Below, in pieces: positions 34,416 to 42,395 of a stretch of 64,000 nucleotides of DNA. Position 1 is the first letter of the stretch; every line of letters starts with the position of its first letter. Position numbers and translations under genes: made by a program. This stretch comes from Arcicella sp034931005 (GTDB lineage: Bacteria; Bacteroidota; Bacteroidia; Cytophagales; Spirosomataceae): NCBI RefSeq assembly GCF_034931005.1, contig NZ_JAYGIN010000002.1:62001-126000 (forward strand). Reading direction: 5' to 3'. The notes under the pieces are model-generated. The model saw only the letters and a program-made list of their open reading frames with translations, had not been told where the DNA came from and ran no database searches.

Positions 34416-35150
34416 TTAAAAATTAAACAAATTTTGTATTGTTCCCAAAGTTGAATAGCACAAATATAGGAAAATAAAAAAAAGTAATTGGAGGATAAAG
34501 AGTAGTTGTGCTAATAAATTGGTTTTCAGGAAATTGCCCTTTAAAAAGACAAATGCTAATACAAATGCAATCAAAAACCATGCTTGAAAGTTTTGAGACG
34601 GTATTTGTTCATTTTTCCAATGCCAAAAATCCAACCGAATAGCTACTGGTTCAATCAAAAAATCCAATGAAACCATTAAACTCGCTGATAAAAAAGCCCT
34701 AAAAAATAGAGAAGAAAAGACAGGATTGGTAGGGAATATTTTTTTTAAATATAAACTGATATTTTGTGTAACAATACTTGAACAATAAATCAGTAAGAGC
34801 CAATTTGCTCCAATTACTAAAGGCACGCCAAATAATTGAGTTCCTAATGTTTGTCCATACCAATATTGTCCAAAAATTAGCCCTGTGTGAACTCCAACAA
34901 CTTCGACCAAAAATCCAGCTAAGAAGATAGAGATTGAAATTAAAATAAAATTTCGATTAAAATCTTGATGGAAAAGCAAAAGTAAAATTAAGGAAACCCA
35001 AAGGTTGAGAGGAGATAGAAGTTTGAAATATGGTTGAGTATAAGGAATAATCAAGCCAATTGTTCCTGCAAGATACATTAGTATAATCACTACAAAGGTA
35101 GTTTTGCGATAATGTTCCGAAACAGACGATTTGATTTGTATGAGATTCAT
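34416..35150 (-). CDS. CruF-like carotenoid biosynthesis membrane protein
   Basis: The 244-residue protein has about seven transmembrane helices and matches the DUF422/CruF family: EVVGVHTGLIFGQYWYG near residue 85, FGVPLVIGANWLLLIY near 107, and DFLIEPVAIRLDFWHW near 162. CruF proteins add water across a terminal carotenoid double bond (1,2-hydratase). It precedes the B12-type MerR gene by 187 bases on the same strand. Other crt genes are not in the window. Confidence 0.85.
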   Translation of the reverse strand: MNLIQIKSSVSEHYRKTTFVVIILMYLAGTIGLIIPYTQPYFKLLSPLNLWVSLILLLLFHQDFNRNFILISISIFLAGFLVEVVGVHTGLIFGQYWYGQTLGTQLFGVPLVIGANWLLLIYCSSIVTQNISLYLKKIFPTNPVFSSLFFRAFLSASLMVSLDFLIEPVAIRLDFWHWKNEQIPSQNFQAWFLIAFVLAFVFLKGNFLKTNLLAQLLFILQLLFFIFLYLCYSTLGTIQNLFNF

Positions 35151-35200
35151 ATACTTAAAACAAGGTAATAGCTATTAGGTTTGAAATAATTGACAACAAA

Positions 35201-35227
35201 AAAGCCTTGTCTATTCGACAAGGCTTT
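35201..35227 (-). terminator. Terminator of tRNA-His
   Basis: Perfect 11-bp stem (AAAGCCTTGTC and its complement) with loop TATTC, followed on the minus strand by T residues. It starts 2 bases after the tRNA. Confidence 0.9.
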
Positions 35228-35229
35228 TG

Positions 35230-35304
35230 GCAGGAAGATGGGGCTCGAACCCACGACCTCCGGCACCACAAACCAGCGCTCTAACCAACTGAGCTACATC
35301 CTGC
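35230..35304 (-). tRNA. tRNA-His (GTG)
   Basis: A 75-nt cloverleaf on the minus strand with anticodon loop TTGTGGT, D arm GCTC/GAGC and T arm GTGGGTTCGAGCCCCAT. The 5' G corresponds to the extra G-1 of tRNA-His and pairs with C73. The acceptor stem has one T-T mismatch. CCA is not encoded. Confidence 0.93.
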
Positions 35305-35322
35305 ATATGTAATTTGGAAGTG

Positions 35323-35352
35323 CAAAAGTAGGAAAAAAATTGGCACTTCCAA
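35323..35352 (-). promoter_or_regulatory. Promoter of tRNA-His
   Basis: The minus strand reads TTG (35350-35352), exactly 19 bases, then TACTTTTG (35323-35330), the standard Bacteroidota arrangement, 18 bases before the tRNA. Confidence 0.78.
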
Positions 35353-35500
35353 AATTTTAGAATCTAAAAAAATGAAATAATTTAGTTTGGAATGATATTT
35401 TGAGCTTGACTTATTTTTAATTACTTCTTAACCGTTTGATTGTCAAAATATTAAAAATAAATACATCCAAATAAATATTTTATATTTTTTTAAATAAAAA

Positions 35501-36109
35501 TTACTTCGCTGCTGCATAACGAGCCTCTGCACCGTTCCAATCTACTACATTCCAAAATGCGTCGATGAAATCTGGACGTTTATTTTGGTATTTTAAGTAA
35601 TATGCGTGTTCCCAAACATCCAATGCAAGAATTGGCGTTCCTTTCACTTCTGCCACGTCCATTAATGGATTATCTTGATTTGGTGTTGATGTTATTGCTA
35701 AAGAACCGTCTTCTTTTACGATTAACCATGCCCAACCTGAACCGAAACGTCCAATACCTGCTTTTTTGAATTCTGCTTTTAAGTTATCAAATGAACCAAA
35801 TGTCGAATCGATAGCTGTTGCTAAAGTTCCAATTGGAGCTCCACCTGCATTTGGTGCAAGGATATTCCAGAAGAAAGTATGATTCCAGTGTCCACCGCCA
35901 TTATTACGAACTGGTGCAGGAAGTTTACTGATTCCAGCCAATAGTTCTTCGATAGTTTTTCCTTCTAAATCTGTTCCAGCAACTGCTGCGTTAAGATTTG
36001 TTACATAAGCATTATGATGACGGTCATGGTGGATTTCCATTGTTAGTGCATCAAAATGTGGTTCTAACGCATCATTTGCGTAAGGTAATGGGTCTAATAC
36101 GAATGCCAT
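35501..36109 (-). CDS. sod: Fe/Mn superoxide dismutase
   Basis: The 202-residue enzyme converts superoxide to oxygen and hydrogen peroxide. Metal ligands are visible: H in EIHHDRHHNAY near 27, H in NHTFFW near 78, and D and H in DVWEHAYYLKY near 163-167. The sequence has no signal peptide, so it is cytoplasmic. Choice of Fe or Mn cannot be made safely from sequence. It stands as a single gene. Confidence 0.95.
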   Translation of the reverse strand: MAFVLDPLPYANDALEPHFDALTMEIHHDRHHNAYVTNLNAAVAGTDLEGKTIEELLAGISKLPAPVRNNGGGHWNHTFFWNILAPNAGGAPIGTLATAIDSTFGSFDNLKAEFKKAGIGRFGSGWAWLIVKEDGSLAITSTPNQDNPLMDVAEVKGTPILALDVWEHAYYLKYQNKRPDFIDAFWNVVDWNGAEARYAAAK

Positions 36110-36274
36110 TTTCTTGAAGTTTTAAATTGATATTAGCTATAAGCAAGGCTTTAAGCTTCTAAAGTTAAATATGATACCAGATATCAGTTGAAATACTGAA
36201 ATTTGGCAAGAATTGAGATAAGCTTATTGTTTAGAATATGAAGCCTATCGCAAAAAAAACTATAAAAACACTAA

Positions 36275-36712
36275 TTAAGTTCTTAGTCGGGCGAAAAAAC
36301 GTTTTAAAATTTCTTCACAATCATCTTCTAAAACCCCGAAAGTAATTTGAGTTTTTGGATGTATAATTTTAGATGGAATTTTCTGAAAGCCTCGCTTTTC
36401 ATCTGAAGCTCCCCAAACAACTCTCCCAATTTGTGACCAAAAAATTGCACCAGCACACATTACGCAAGGTTCGAGAGTCACGTAAAGGGTGCAATCTTTG
36501 AGATATTTTGCCCCTAATTTTTGAGATGCAGCGGTCAGGGCTAACATTTCGGCATGAGCAGTTACATCTTTGAGTTTTTCGGTTTGGTTGTAACCTTTAG
36601 CAATAATTTGATTCTGACAAACGACAATTGCCCCTACTGGAATTTCTTCTTCATCAAAAGCATTTTCTGCTTGTTGAAGGGCAAGTTGCATAAAGTATTC
36701 GTCAGAAAACAT
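36275..36712 (-). CDS. tadA: tRNA-specific adenosine-34 deaminase
   Basis: The 145-residue zinc deaminase makes inosine at the wobble position of tRNA-Arg. The zinc and catalytic motifs are HAEMLAL near residue 54 and EPCVMCAGAI near 84. ATG 36712 (MFSDEYFM) is preferred. A longer frame from 36754 would add a basic peptide encoded by the intergenic palindrome. Confidence 0.92.
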   Translation of the reverse strand: MFSDEYFMQLALQQAENAFDEEEIPVGAIVVCQNQIIAKGYNQTEKLKDVTAHAEMLALTAASQKLGAKYLKDCTLYVTLEPCVMCAGAIFWSQIGRVVWGASDEKRGFQKIPSKIIHPKTQITFGVLEDDCEEILKRFFARLRT

Positions 36713-36734
36713 TTTTATAAATTTATATTTTTTG

Positions 36735-36873
36735 CCACGAAGGCTCAAAGTCACTAAGTTTTATTATTTTGAGTCTTCGTGTCTTTGTGGCAAACATCAA
36801 AGTCACTAAGTTTTACTATTGGAATATTTACAGTAAAAATACTATCAGAGTCTTCGTGTCTTTGTGGCAAACA
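36735..36873. repeat. Intergenic palindrome, 'GCCACGAAGGCTCAAAGTCAC' type
   Basis: GCCACGAAGGCTCAAAGTCA pairs imperfectly with TGAGTCTTCGTGTCTTTGTGGC ends. A second right-hand copy (GAGTCTTCGTGTCTTTGTGG, about 36850) and a second left-hand piece (CAAAGTCACTAAGTTTTA, about 36799) make it a 1.5-fold array between tadA and aroC. Confidence 0.8.
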
Positions 36874-36878
36874 TCAAT

Positions 36879-37958
36879 TTACTTTGAATATGCTTTATTT
36901 CTCAAATAAAAATCCACTAAAACCAATGCTGCCATTGCTTCAACGATAGGTACGGCTCTTGGCACAACGCATGGGTCGTGGCGACCTTTTCCCGAAACAA
37001 CGACTGAATTTCCTTCTGCATCAACGCTTTCTTGGTCTTGCATGATGGTTGCCACAGGTTTGAATGCTACTCTAAAATAAATATCTTCACCGTTTGAAAT
37101 TCCACCTTGAATCCCACCCGAATAATTAGTTTTTGTTCTAACTTTTCCGTTTTCATCCACATACATTTCATCATTATGTTCTGAACCGTACATTTCTACA
37201 CCATCAAAACCACTTCCGTATTCAAAACCTTTGACCGCATTTATGCTTAACATAGCTTTCCCTAATTCAGCGTGGAGTTTATCAAAAACGGGTTCTCCTA
37301 AGCCTACGGGCGTTCCTGTGATGACACAATTAACCACGCCACCGATTGAATCTCCTTTTTTACGAGTTTCATCAATCAAATCAAACATTTGTTGAGCCAT
37401 TGCTTGGTCTGGACAACGAACAGCATTTTCTTCAGCATCAGCAATGTTCAATTGTTGGTACGGCGTTGTCAATTTCAATTTTCCAACTTGCGATACATAC
37501 GATTGAATTTCTACACCGTGTTGTTTTAATACCAATTTGGCTATTGCTCCAGCCGCAACACGAGCGATGGTTTCACGGGCAGAACTACGTCCACCACCAC
37601 GATAATCACGATTGCCATACTTAGCGGTATAAGTATAATCAGCGTGCGAAGGACGGAATTGTTGAGCAATATGCGTATAATCTTTTGAACGTTGGTCGCC
37701 ATTTCTAACGATTAAAGAAATAGGCGTTCCCGTAGTTTTTCCTTCAAAAATTCCTGAAAGCACCTCAAATTCATCAGCCTCTCGGCGTTGTGTTGTGATG
37801 CGAGATTGCCCAGGTTTACGACGGTCTAATTCTGATTGAATAAAAGACGAGTCAAAGTCGATGCCCGATGGACAACCATCTATAATGACACCCACGCCAA
37901 CTCCGTGAGATTCTCCGAATGTACTGATTTTAAATAATTTGCCGTAGGTACTGCTCAT
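36879..37958 (-). CDS. aroC: Chorismate synthase
   Basis: The 359-residue enzyme performs the last step of the shikimate pathway, EPSP to chorismate, using reduced FMN. Signatures: GESHGVGVGVIIDGCPSG near residue 14, RPSHADYTY near 103, GGGRSSARETIARVAAGAIA near 121, and GRHDPCVVPRAVPIVEA near 325. Length is typical. It reads as a single gene. Confidence 0.96.
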   Translation of the reverse strand: MSSTYGKLFKISTFGESHGVGVGVIIDGCPSGIDFDSSFIQSELDRRKPGQSRITTQRREADEFEVLSGIFEGKTTGTPISLIVRNGDQRSKDYTHIAQQFRPSHADYTYTAKYGNRDYRGGGRSSARETIARVAAGAIAKLVLKQHGVEIQSYVSQVGKLKLTTPYQQLNIADAEENAVRCPDQAMAQQMFDLIDETRKKGDSIGGVVNCVITGTPVGLGEPVFDKLHAELGKAMLSINAVKGFEYGSGFDGVEMYGSEHNDEMYVDENGKVRTKTNYSGGIQGGISNGEDIYFRVAFKPVATIMQDQESVDAEGNSVVVSGKGRHDPCVVPRAVPIVEAMAALVLVDFYLRNKAYSK

Positions 37959-38125
37959 GCTGTTTATGAGTGGCGAGTTGTAATTAATTTCAACTCAAAC
38001 CGTCACTTTATTTGAATGAATAAAAACTATATTTTACCTTTAATTTAAGGCTTTTCTGAAATCGATTTTAATGTTATTGGGAAAAATAATTAGGTTTTTC
38101 CCAATGCCCAAATGCTAATTATTAA

Positions 38126-39610
38126 CTATTTTTTATTCTTCCGATTGGGGAGAAAAATATAAATAATGCCAATTAACATTATCACAATCAAGATGTTAGC
38201 TTCATCTTTTAGTATTTTTTTGAAATTACTTGCTTCTTCCGAAGAGTCAGTTTGTTCAAGTCCATCATAAACTGATGTTTGCGTTAAAGGAGAATCTGCT
38301 GTTTGAATAGATTGTCCAGAAACCTCCAATTTTAAAACTGATTTTAATGTATCATATTTTGCAGTTTTGGTATTGAAATACACCCATTCAAAATATTTAT
38401 TTAGTGCAAAGTTACCAGCCCGCTTTGGAATAATCTGAAAAGTGAAAGATTTTGTGCTAATAATTTTATTGTTTTGAGGCGTATTGATGGCATCGACTTC
38501 GGGAGGGAAGAAGTCAAAAACACTATCATTTTTAATTTGAGGTAGTTTAACATTATAGCCATCACCCATAATTTGGAGACTATATTCTACAGATTTCCCT
38601 GTAATGACTTTATGTTTGTTAAGAGCCTCTCGCCATGTAAACTCCCCAACAGAAACTTCATTTTTTAGCGGATGTGGAGGTAATTCTTTCGCTTTTACAG
38701 TAAAAGCATTTGTCTGAAAAGTAACGTAGGTAGATTTTTTACTACCGTTCTTTTCTGGAATAAACTTTAACAAACGCAAACTCACGGATGGAAATACGAT
38801 TTTTTTATCGTTCAAAGGATAAAATGTAGATTGGTAGAGTTTGTATTGGGTGTATTGTTTCCCATTTATACTCACTTGGGCTTCTTGAACTTCAGTTATT
38901 CCAAAAGATTCTTCCCAGCAGTTTTCAGGCTTAATTTTTTTCGTAATAATTGGAATTTGAGTCCCATTTTGGTCAAACTCTATCTCAGCAGTATTGTTTT
39001 TGGCAACATAGAAAGCCAGCGTAACAGTAAATCCTTCTCCGACATAAGGCGTAGATTTTGAAGAACTTAAAGATAAAAACGCATCTTCTTTTGTGTTTAA
39101 ATTGGCTAATTCAGGGCTATTCCCTTCGATGAAATCAGTAAAGTCTTCTTGATTATCTGTTGTTTTTGCCGTTGTAGATTCTGTATTATTAGCATCTTTT
39201 TTGCCAGAAGTAAGAGGTTTTGTGACTTTTATCACAAAAGCTTCTTGTTTCAAATCCGTTCCATTGATATTGACCTTAAAAGCAGGTATTTTGAAAACCC
39301 CTTCTTTTTTGGCGGCATAGTTTTGGGTAATCGTACAAGTAGCAACAGGCTGACCACTCACAAATGAGCGAGCAATTGATTTAGAAATACCTCTTTTTGA
39401 AAAATTAGGCAATTCTGGAAATTTATATTCTGGATTTGGAGATTCGCCAAGAAATTTCAAAACTACCGTCACGACGAATGGGTCTTCGAGGGAAATATTT
39501 TTCTCGCCAATAATCAGAGATACATCGCTGTTTTGTTGTGCTTTTGTCGAAAAACACAATAAAAGGCAAAAAAATATTAAAATATTTATGTAATAATTTC
39601 TAAATTTCAC
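38126..39610 (-). CDS. batD: BatD family protein
   Basis: The 494-residue protein has a signal peptide (ending STKAQQ), repeated Ig-like beta domains typical of BatD (LEDPFVVTVVLKFLGESP, then KKEGVFKIPAFKVNING), and a C-terminal membrane helix (ILIVIMLIGIIYIFLP) with a short basic tail. BatD works with BatA/B/C and a MoxR ATPase in oxygen or envelope stress tolerance. None of those genes is in the window, so this may be an orphan copy. Confidence 0.83.
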   Translation of the reverse strand: MKFRNYYINILIFFCLLLCFSTKAQQNSDVSLIIGEKNISLEDPFVVTVVLKFLGESPNPEYKFPELPNFSKRGISKSIARSFVSGQPVATCTITQNYAAKKEGVFKIPAFKVNINGTDLKQEAFVIKVTKPLTSGKKDANNTESTTAKTTDNQEDFTDFIEGNSPELANLNTKEDAFLSLSSSKSTPYVGEGFTVTLAFYVAKNNTAEIEFDQNGTQIPIITKKIKPENCWEESFGITEVQEAQVSINGKQYTQYKLYQSTFYPLNDKKIVFPSVSLRLLKFIPEKNGSKKSTYVTFQTNAFTVKAKELPPHPLKNEVSVGEFTWREALNKHKVITGKSVEYSLQIMGDGYNVKLPQIKNDSVFDFFPPEVDAINTPQNNKIISTKSFTFQIIPKRAGNFALNKYFEWVYFNTKTAKYDTLKSVLKLEVSGQSIQTADSPLTQTSVYDGLEQTDSSEEASNFKKILKDEANILIVIMLIGIIYIFLPNRKNKK

Positions 39611-39788
39611 CGTTGTTTCTGATGTTCATTCAAATAGAGTAAATACGTTTGTTTAATTTATCGGAAATGGATTTATGAAAATTTAACACTAAAATATTCA
39701 TTAGTGCTTGATTATCAGAATTTTATGTTTTATTTTTAAACTGTTAAACAAAAATAATCCTTCCCCTCTTAAAAACACATTTAAAGCT

Positions 39789-40007
39789 ATGACAACTTTA
39801 AATTACGTCAAAGTTATACTGGAAAAAGTTAGCTTCGATGCAAAATTATTCGAGAAAGAGTTAAGAAAAGCAATTAAGACCTTAGTAGTTGAAGAAATTA
39901 AAGAATTACGGGCTTGGTGTTCGGAACAATTTGGCAAAATGTATAATCAAGTAATTGATAAATGCTTTAGTCGAATTCGTAGGAAAAAGGTTGCAATTGC
40001 CAATTAG
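39789..40007 (+). CDS. Small conserved hypothetical protein
   Basis: The 72-residue product (MTTLNYVKVILEKVSFDAKL...) is Lys/Glu-rich and mostly helical, ending in a basic segment RIRRKKVAIAN. I have an impression of very similar small proteins in other Cytophagales, with no function known. ATG 39789 is chosen because the longer frame from 39708 adds a hydrophobic, unconserved-looking piece. A strong terminator follows at 40056. Confidence 0.65.
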   Translation: MTTLNYVKVILEKVSFDAKLFEKELRKAIKTLVVEEIKELRAWCSEQFGKMYNQVIDKCFSRIRRKKVAIAN

Positions 40008-40321
40008 AGATTTACTTTCTCCTCAAAATTTATTTTAATCGCTCAGAATAAGCAGAAAAGACCTTCATTTGTTTGAAGGTCTTTTTTTATGCTCGTTTCA
40101 CACATAATGGAGTATTTAATTCACTTTCATAAGTATTACAATAATCTTCTGATTAACAAAAGATTAAGCAAAACAAAAATGTTTATCCTTGCGTTATTTC
40201 TAAAAGATTTATCAGTAATTTAGTTAGATAATAAATTGAATATTTTGAAACGATTTGAGTAAGAGAAATAATGAATAAGCGGTAACATTAACCTGTGCTT
40301 TGGCACTTAAATTACTACATT
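40008..40321. other. 314-base gap holding a terminator and the HNH gene leader
   Basis: Besides the terminator at 40056-40088 the stretch is AT-rich leader sequence for the HNH gene. I see a poor -7 match TATCCTTG at about 40173 but no convincing promoter or other feature. Confidence 0.5.
40056..40088 (+). terminator. Rho-independent terminator
   Basis: Stem AAAAGACCTTCA with its complement around TTTGTT, followed by TTTTTTT. It ends transcription of the small gene at 39789. Confidence 0.92.
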
Positions 40322-40843
40322 ATGGGTCGGAAAGTTTTAGTTTTAAATCAAGATTATAGTGCCTTAACGGTTTGTTCTATTCCCAAAGCGTTTTTGTTGG
40401 TCTTTCTGAAAAAAGCTGATTTAGTGGCTGAGTCTGCTACGGAACAACTACGCAGTGTTTCACAATCCTTTCCGATGCCTTCTGTAATTCGTCTTCATCG
40501 TTATGTTTATTTGCCATATAAAGGAGTGATGTTGTCTCGACAAAATATTTTTAGGCGAGACGGCGGACAATGCCAATATTGTGGAAAAACCGAAGATTTA
40601 ACGCTCGACCATGTTTTGCCGAAGTCAAGAGGAGGGAGGACTTCTTGGGATAATCTTACAACGGCTTGTAAACGCTGTAATTCACGTAAAGGCGACCTAA
40701 CTCCCGAAGAAGCAAATATGCCCCTGAAAGTAAAACCATACAAACCTTCTTTTGTGATGTTTTTGAGAGATTTCGGTGGAAGTATTGAAAATAGTTGGGT
40801 GCCGTTTTTGGGGAAAAAGAAAGAAAAAACGTTGGTAGAATAG
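40322..40843 (+). CDS. HNH endonuclease, conserved chromosomal type
   Basis: The 173-residue protein opens with MGRKVLVLNQDYSALTVCSI and has an HNH motif with zinc cysteines at residues about 78-128: CQYCGKTEDLTLDHVLPKSR, then CKRCNSRKGDLTPEEA. This single-copy HNH family is widespread in Bacteroidota genomes and is not tied to a mobile element. Its substrate is unknown. ATG 40322 is preferred over an upstream ATG at 40295 because conservation begins at MGRKVL. Confidence 0.88.
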   Translation: MGRKVLVLNQDYSALTVCSIPKAFLLVFLKKADLVAESATEQLRSVSQSFPMPSVIRLHRYVYLPYKGVMLSRQNIFRRDGGQCQYCGKTEDLTLDHVLPKSRGGRTSWDNLTTACKRCNSRKGDLTPEEANMPLKVKPYKPSFVMFLRDFGGSIENSWVPFLGKKKEKTLVE

Positions 40844-40887
40844 TGGTTTAGTAGTGGCCAATAGCATTCGCCACTACTAAACCACTA
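40841..40887. terminator. Perfect 18-bp hairpin between convergent genes
   Basis: TAGTGGTTTAGTAGTGGC (40841-40858, including the HNH stop codon) and its exact complement (40870-40887) around 11 bases. It separates the HNH gene from the convergent DUF2480 gene. Confidence 0.8.
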
Positions 40888-40900
40888 CAAATTATCAAAT

Positions 40901-41413
40901 CTAAATTTTCTTCTTATACAAAGGAACAGTGCTACATGGTTCGCCAAACATTAACGACTGAACGACAGGTTGTAAAAGTCGAGTAATTTCAACGTAAGCC
41001 GCTGTTGGAACTGGCACTTTTGAACATCCTTTCACCACAACTCTCGCACCACGATATTCTTCTGGATTCACTTTTTGAAGAGCATCAAAGAAAAGTTTGT
41101 TTTCTAATTCTTCCAATGTCCCGAAAACCACTGAATTGGCAACAGGTTGTAATTTTATCGTCAAAAGCATGTATGCCCAAGTAGGAATGATGGCATCTTC
41201 AGAACAAGTGATGGCAATGTTTTTCCCTGCGTATTGCGCCCAATCGTGACTTTTTAGAAATTCTCGGAAATCTTTTTCCTTTAAAATCATACCCATAAAT
41301 AGGTTGTCTTTCAAGTCATAAACAACCCGTTCACCTTTGTCGTAAAGGTCTTCTAAGTCAAAAGTGATAAGTCCACTGTTTGTGACTTTATTGATGATTG
41401 ATTCTTCTTCCAT
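40901..41413 (-). CDS. DUF2480 family protein
   Basis: The 170-residue soluble protein matches DUF2480, a Bacteroidota-specific family: SGLITFDLEDLYDKGERVVY, LKEKDFREFLKSHDWAQYAG, and CSEDAIIPTWAYMLL. No function is assigned to it. ATG 41413 (MEEESII) is where conservation begins. Its leader contains a palindrome shared with the end of tsaB. Confidence 0.85.
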   Translation of the reverse strand: MEEESIINKVTNSGLITFDLEDLYDKGERVVYDLKDNLFMGMILKEKDFREFLKSHDWAQYAGKNIAITCSEDAIIPTWAYMLLTIKLQPVANSVVFGTLEELENKLFFDALQKVNPEEYRGARVVVKGCSKVPVPTAAYVEITRLLQPVVQSLMFGEPCSTVPLYKKKI

Positions 41414-41417
41414 TGTT

Positions 41418-41483
41418 GTAATCCGATGCTTTTGCATCGAATTTATTATTATACTCACAACCGATACACAAGCATCGGGCTAC
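41418..41483. repeat. Intergenic palindrome, CCGATGC/GCATCGG type
   Basis: GTAATCCGATGCTTTTGCAT on the left is an imperfect complement of the right part ending AAGCATCGGGCTAC. The CCGATGC wording recurs at 53441-53496. It spans the tsaB stop codon region. Confidence 0.6.
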
Positions 41484-42160
41484 ACTTTTTTCTGTGTTCC
41501 TACAAAGTCCTTCAAGTAAAAAGGCTCAAAAGTCACAACGTTTTCAAATAACGATTTTTCAAAAGAATTGGTTGCCAAAGTACCAACGGTTTTTGCCGAA
41601 GGCGTAATGTCAGTTTTCAAGAAAATAGCATTTTGATGAGTGATTTTTTCTTGACATTTGGCTGCTCCATCGCCAAAGAAAACAATTTTCTTCTCCTCAA
41701 AAATATCATTAAATGATTCTTCATCAATAATTTTCGCTTCTGTTTCTGAAATTGTATTCATTTGATTATCAATTGTTTGACAATAAACTTCCATTCTCCG
41801 TGCATCAATCATTGGACAAAGTAAATGCGTTTCGTCATAGAAATCTTTTACTTGAAATGCCATTGCTTCTAAGGTATTAATAGAAATTAAAGGCTTATCC
41901 AAAGCAAAGCAAAAACCTTTGGCAGTGGACACGCCAATGCGTAAACCTGTGTAAGAACCAGGCCCTTTTGCCACGGCGATAGCATCTAATTGATGAAGTG
42001 AAAACCCTCCATGGTTTACGACATTTTCGCACAAAGTTGTGAGCATTCCAGAATGAGATTTTTCAGTAAACAATTCGCTGATAGCCAATAAATTGCCATT
42101 TTGATGAAGAGCTACGGAACAAACTTTTGTGGAGGTATCTATGCTGAGAATTAAGGACAT
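41480..42160 (-). CDS. tsaB: tRNA threonylcarbamoyladenosine biosynthesis protein
   Basis: The 226-residue protein supports t6A37 formation as the dimer partner of TsaD. Motifs: LSIDTSTKVCSVAL at the start, SHSGML near 36, and AVAKGPGSYTGLRIGVSTAK near 62, the TsaB hallmark. Length is typical. Confidence 0.92.
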   Translation of the reverse strand: MSLILSIDTSTKVCSVALHQNGNLLAISELFTEKSHSGMLTTLCENVVNHGGFSLHQLDAIAVAKGPGSYTGLRIGVSTAKGFCFALDKPLISINTLEAMAFQVKDFYDETHLLCPMIDARRMEVYCQTIDNQMNTISETEAKIIDEESFNDIFEEKKIVFFGDGAAKCQEKITHQNAIFLKTDITPSAKTVGTLATNSFEKSLFENVVTFEPFYLKDFVGTQKKV

Positions 42161-42193
42161 ATTTTGATTTCGGATTGTTTGTTTGTAAGATTT

Positions 42194-42295
42194 TTGTCTG
42201 AACTTGGATTCGTAGAATTGGAAGTTTTTAGGATTGAATTTGAAAAGACATAATCCTAAAAATCTCTTAATCTTATTAATCCAAGTTTAGATAAA
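42194..42295. repeat. Nested intergenic palindrome
   Basis: Outer pair GAACTTGGATT and AATCCAAGTTT, inner pair TTTTTAGGATT and AATCCTAAAAA, with a short centre. It lies in the leader of tsaB. Confidence 0.7.
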
Positions 42296-42346
42296 ATGTC
42301 CAAACAAAAATATTTCACAAAATTAAGCCTAAACCTTTCAAACAAA

Positions 42347-42376
42347 AAATAGCGACCAATTTCTTAGTCGCTATTT
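42347..42376 (-). terminator. Terminator of the S41 peptidase gene
   Basis: AAATAGCGAC and GTCGCTATTT form a perfect 10-bp stem, with T residues following on the minus strand. It begins 20 bases after the stop codon. Confidence 0.85.
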
Positions 42377-42395
42377 CGTTTATTTTCTGTTCTTC

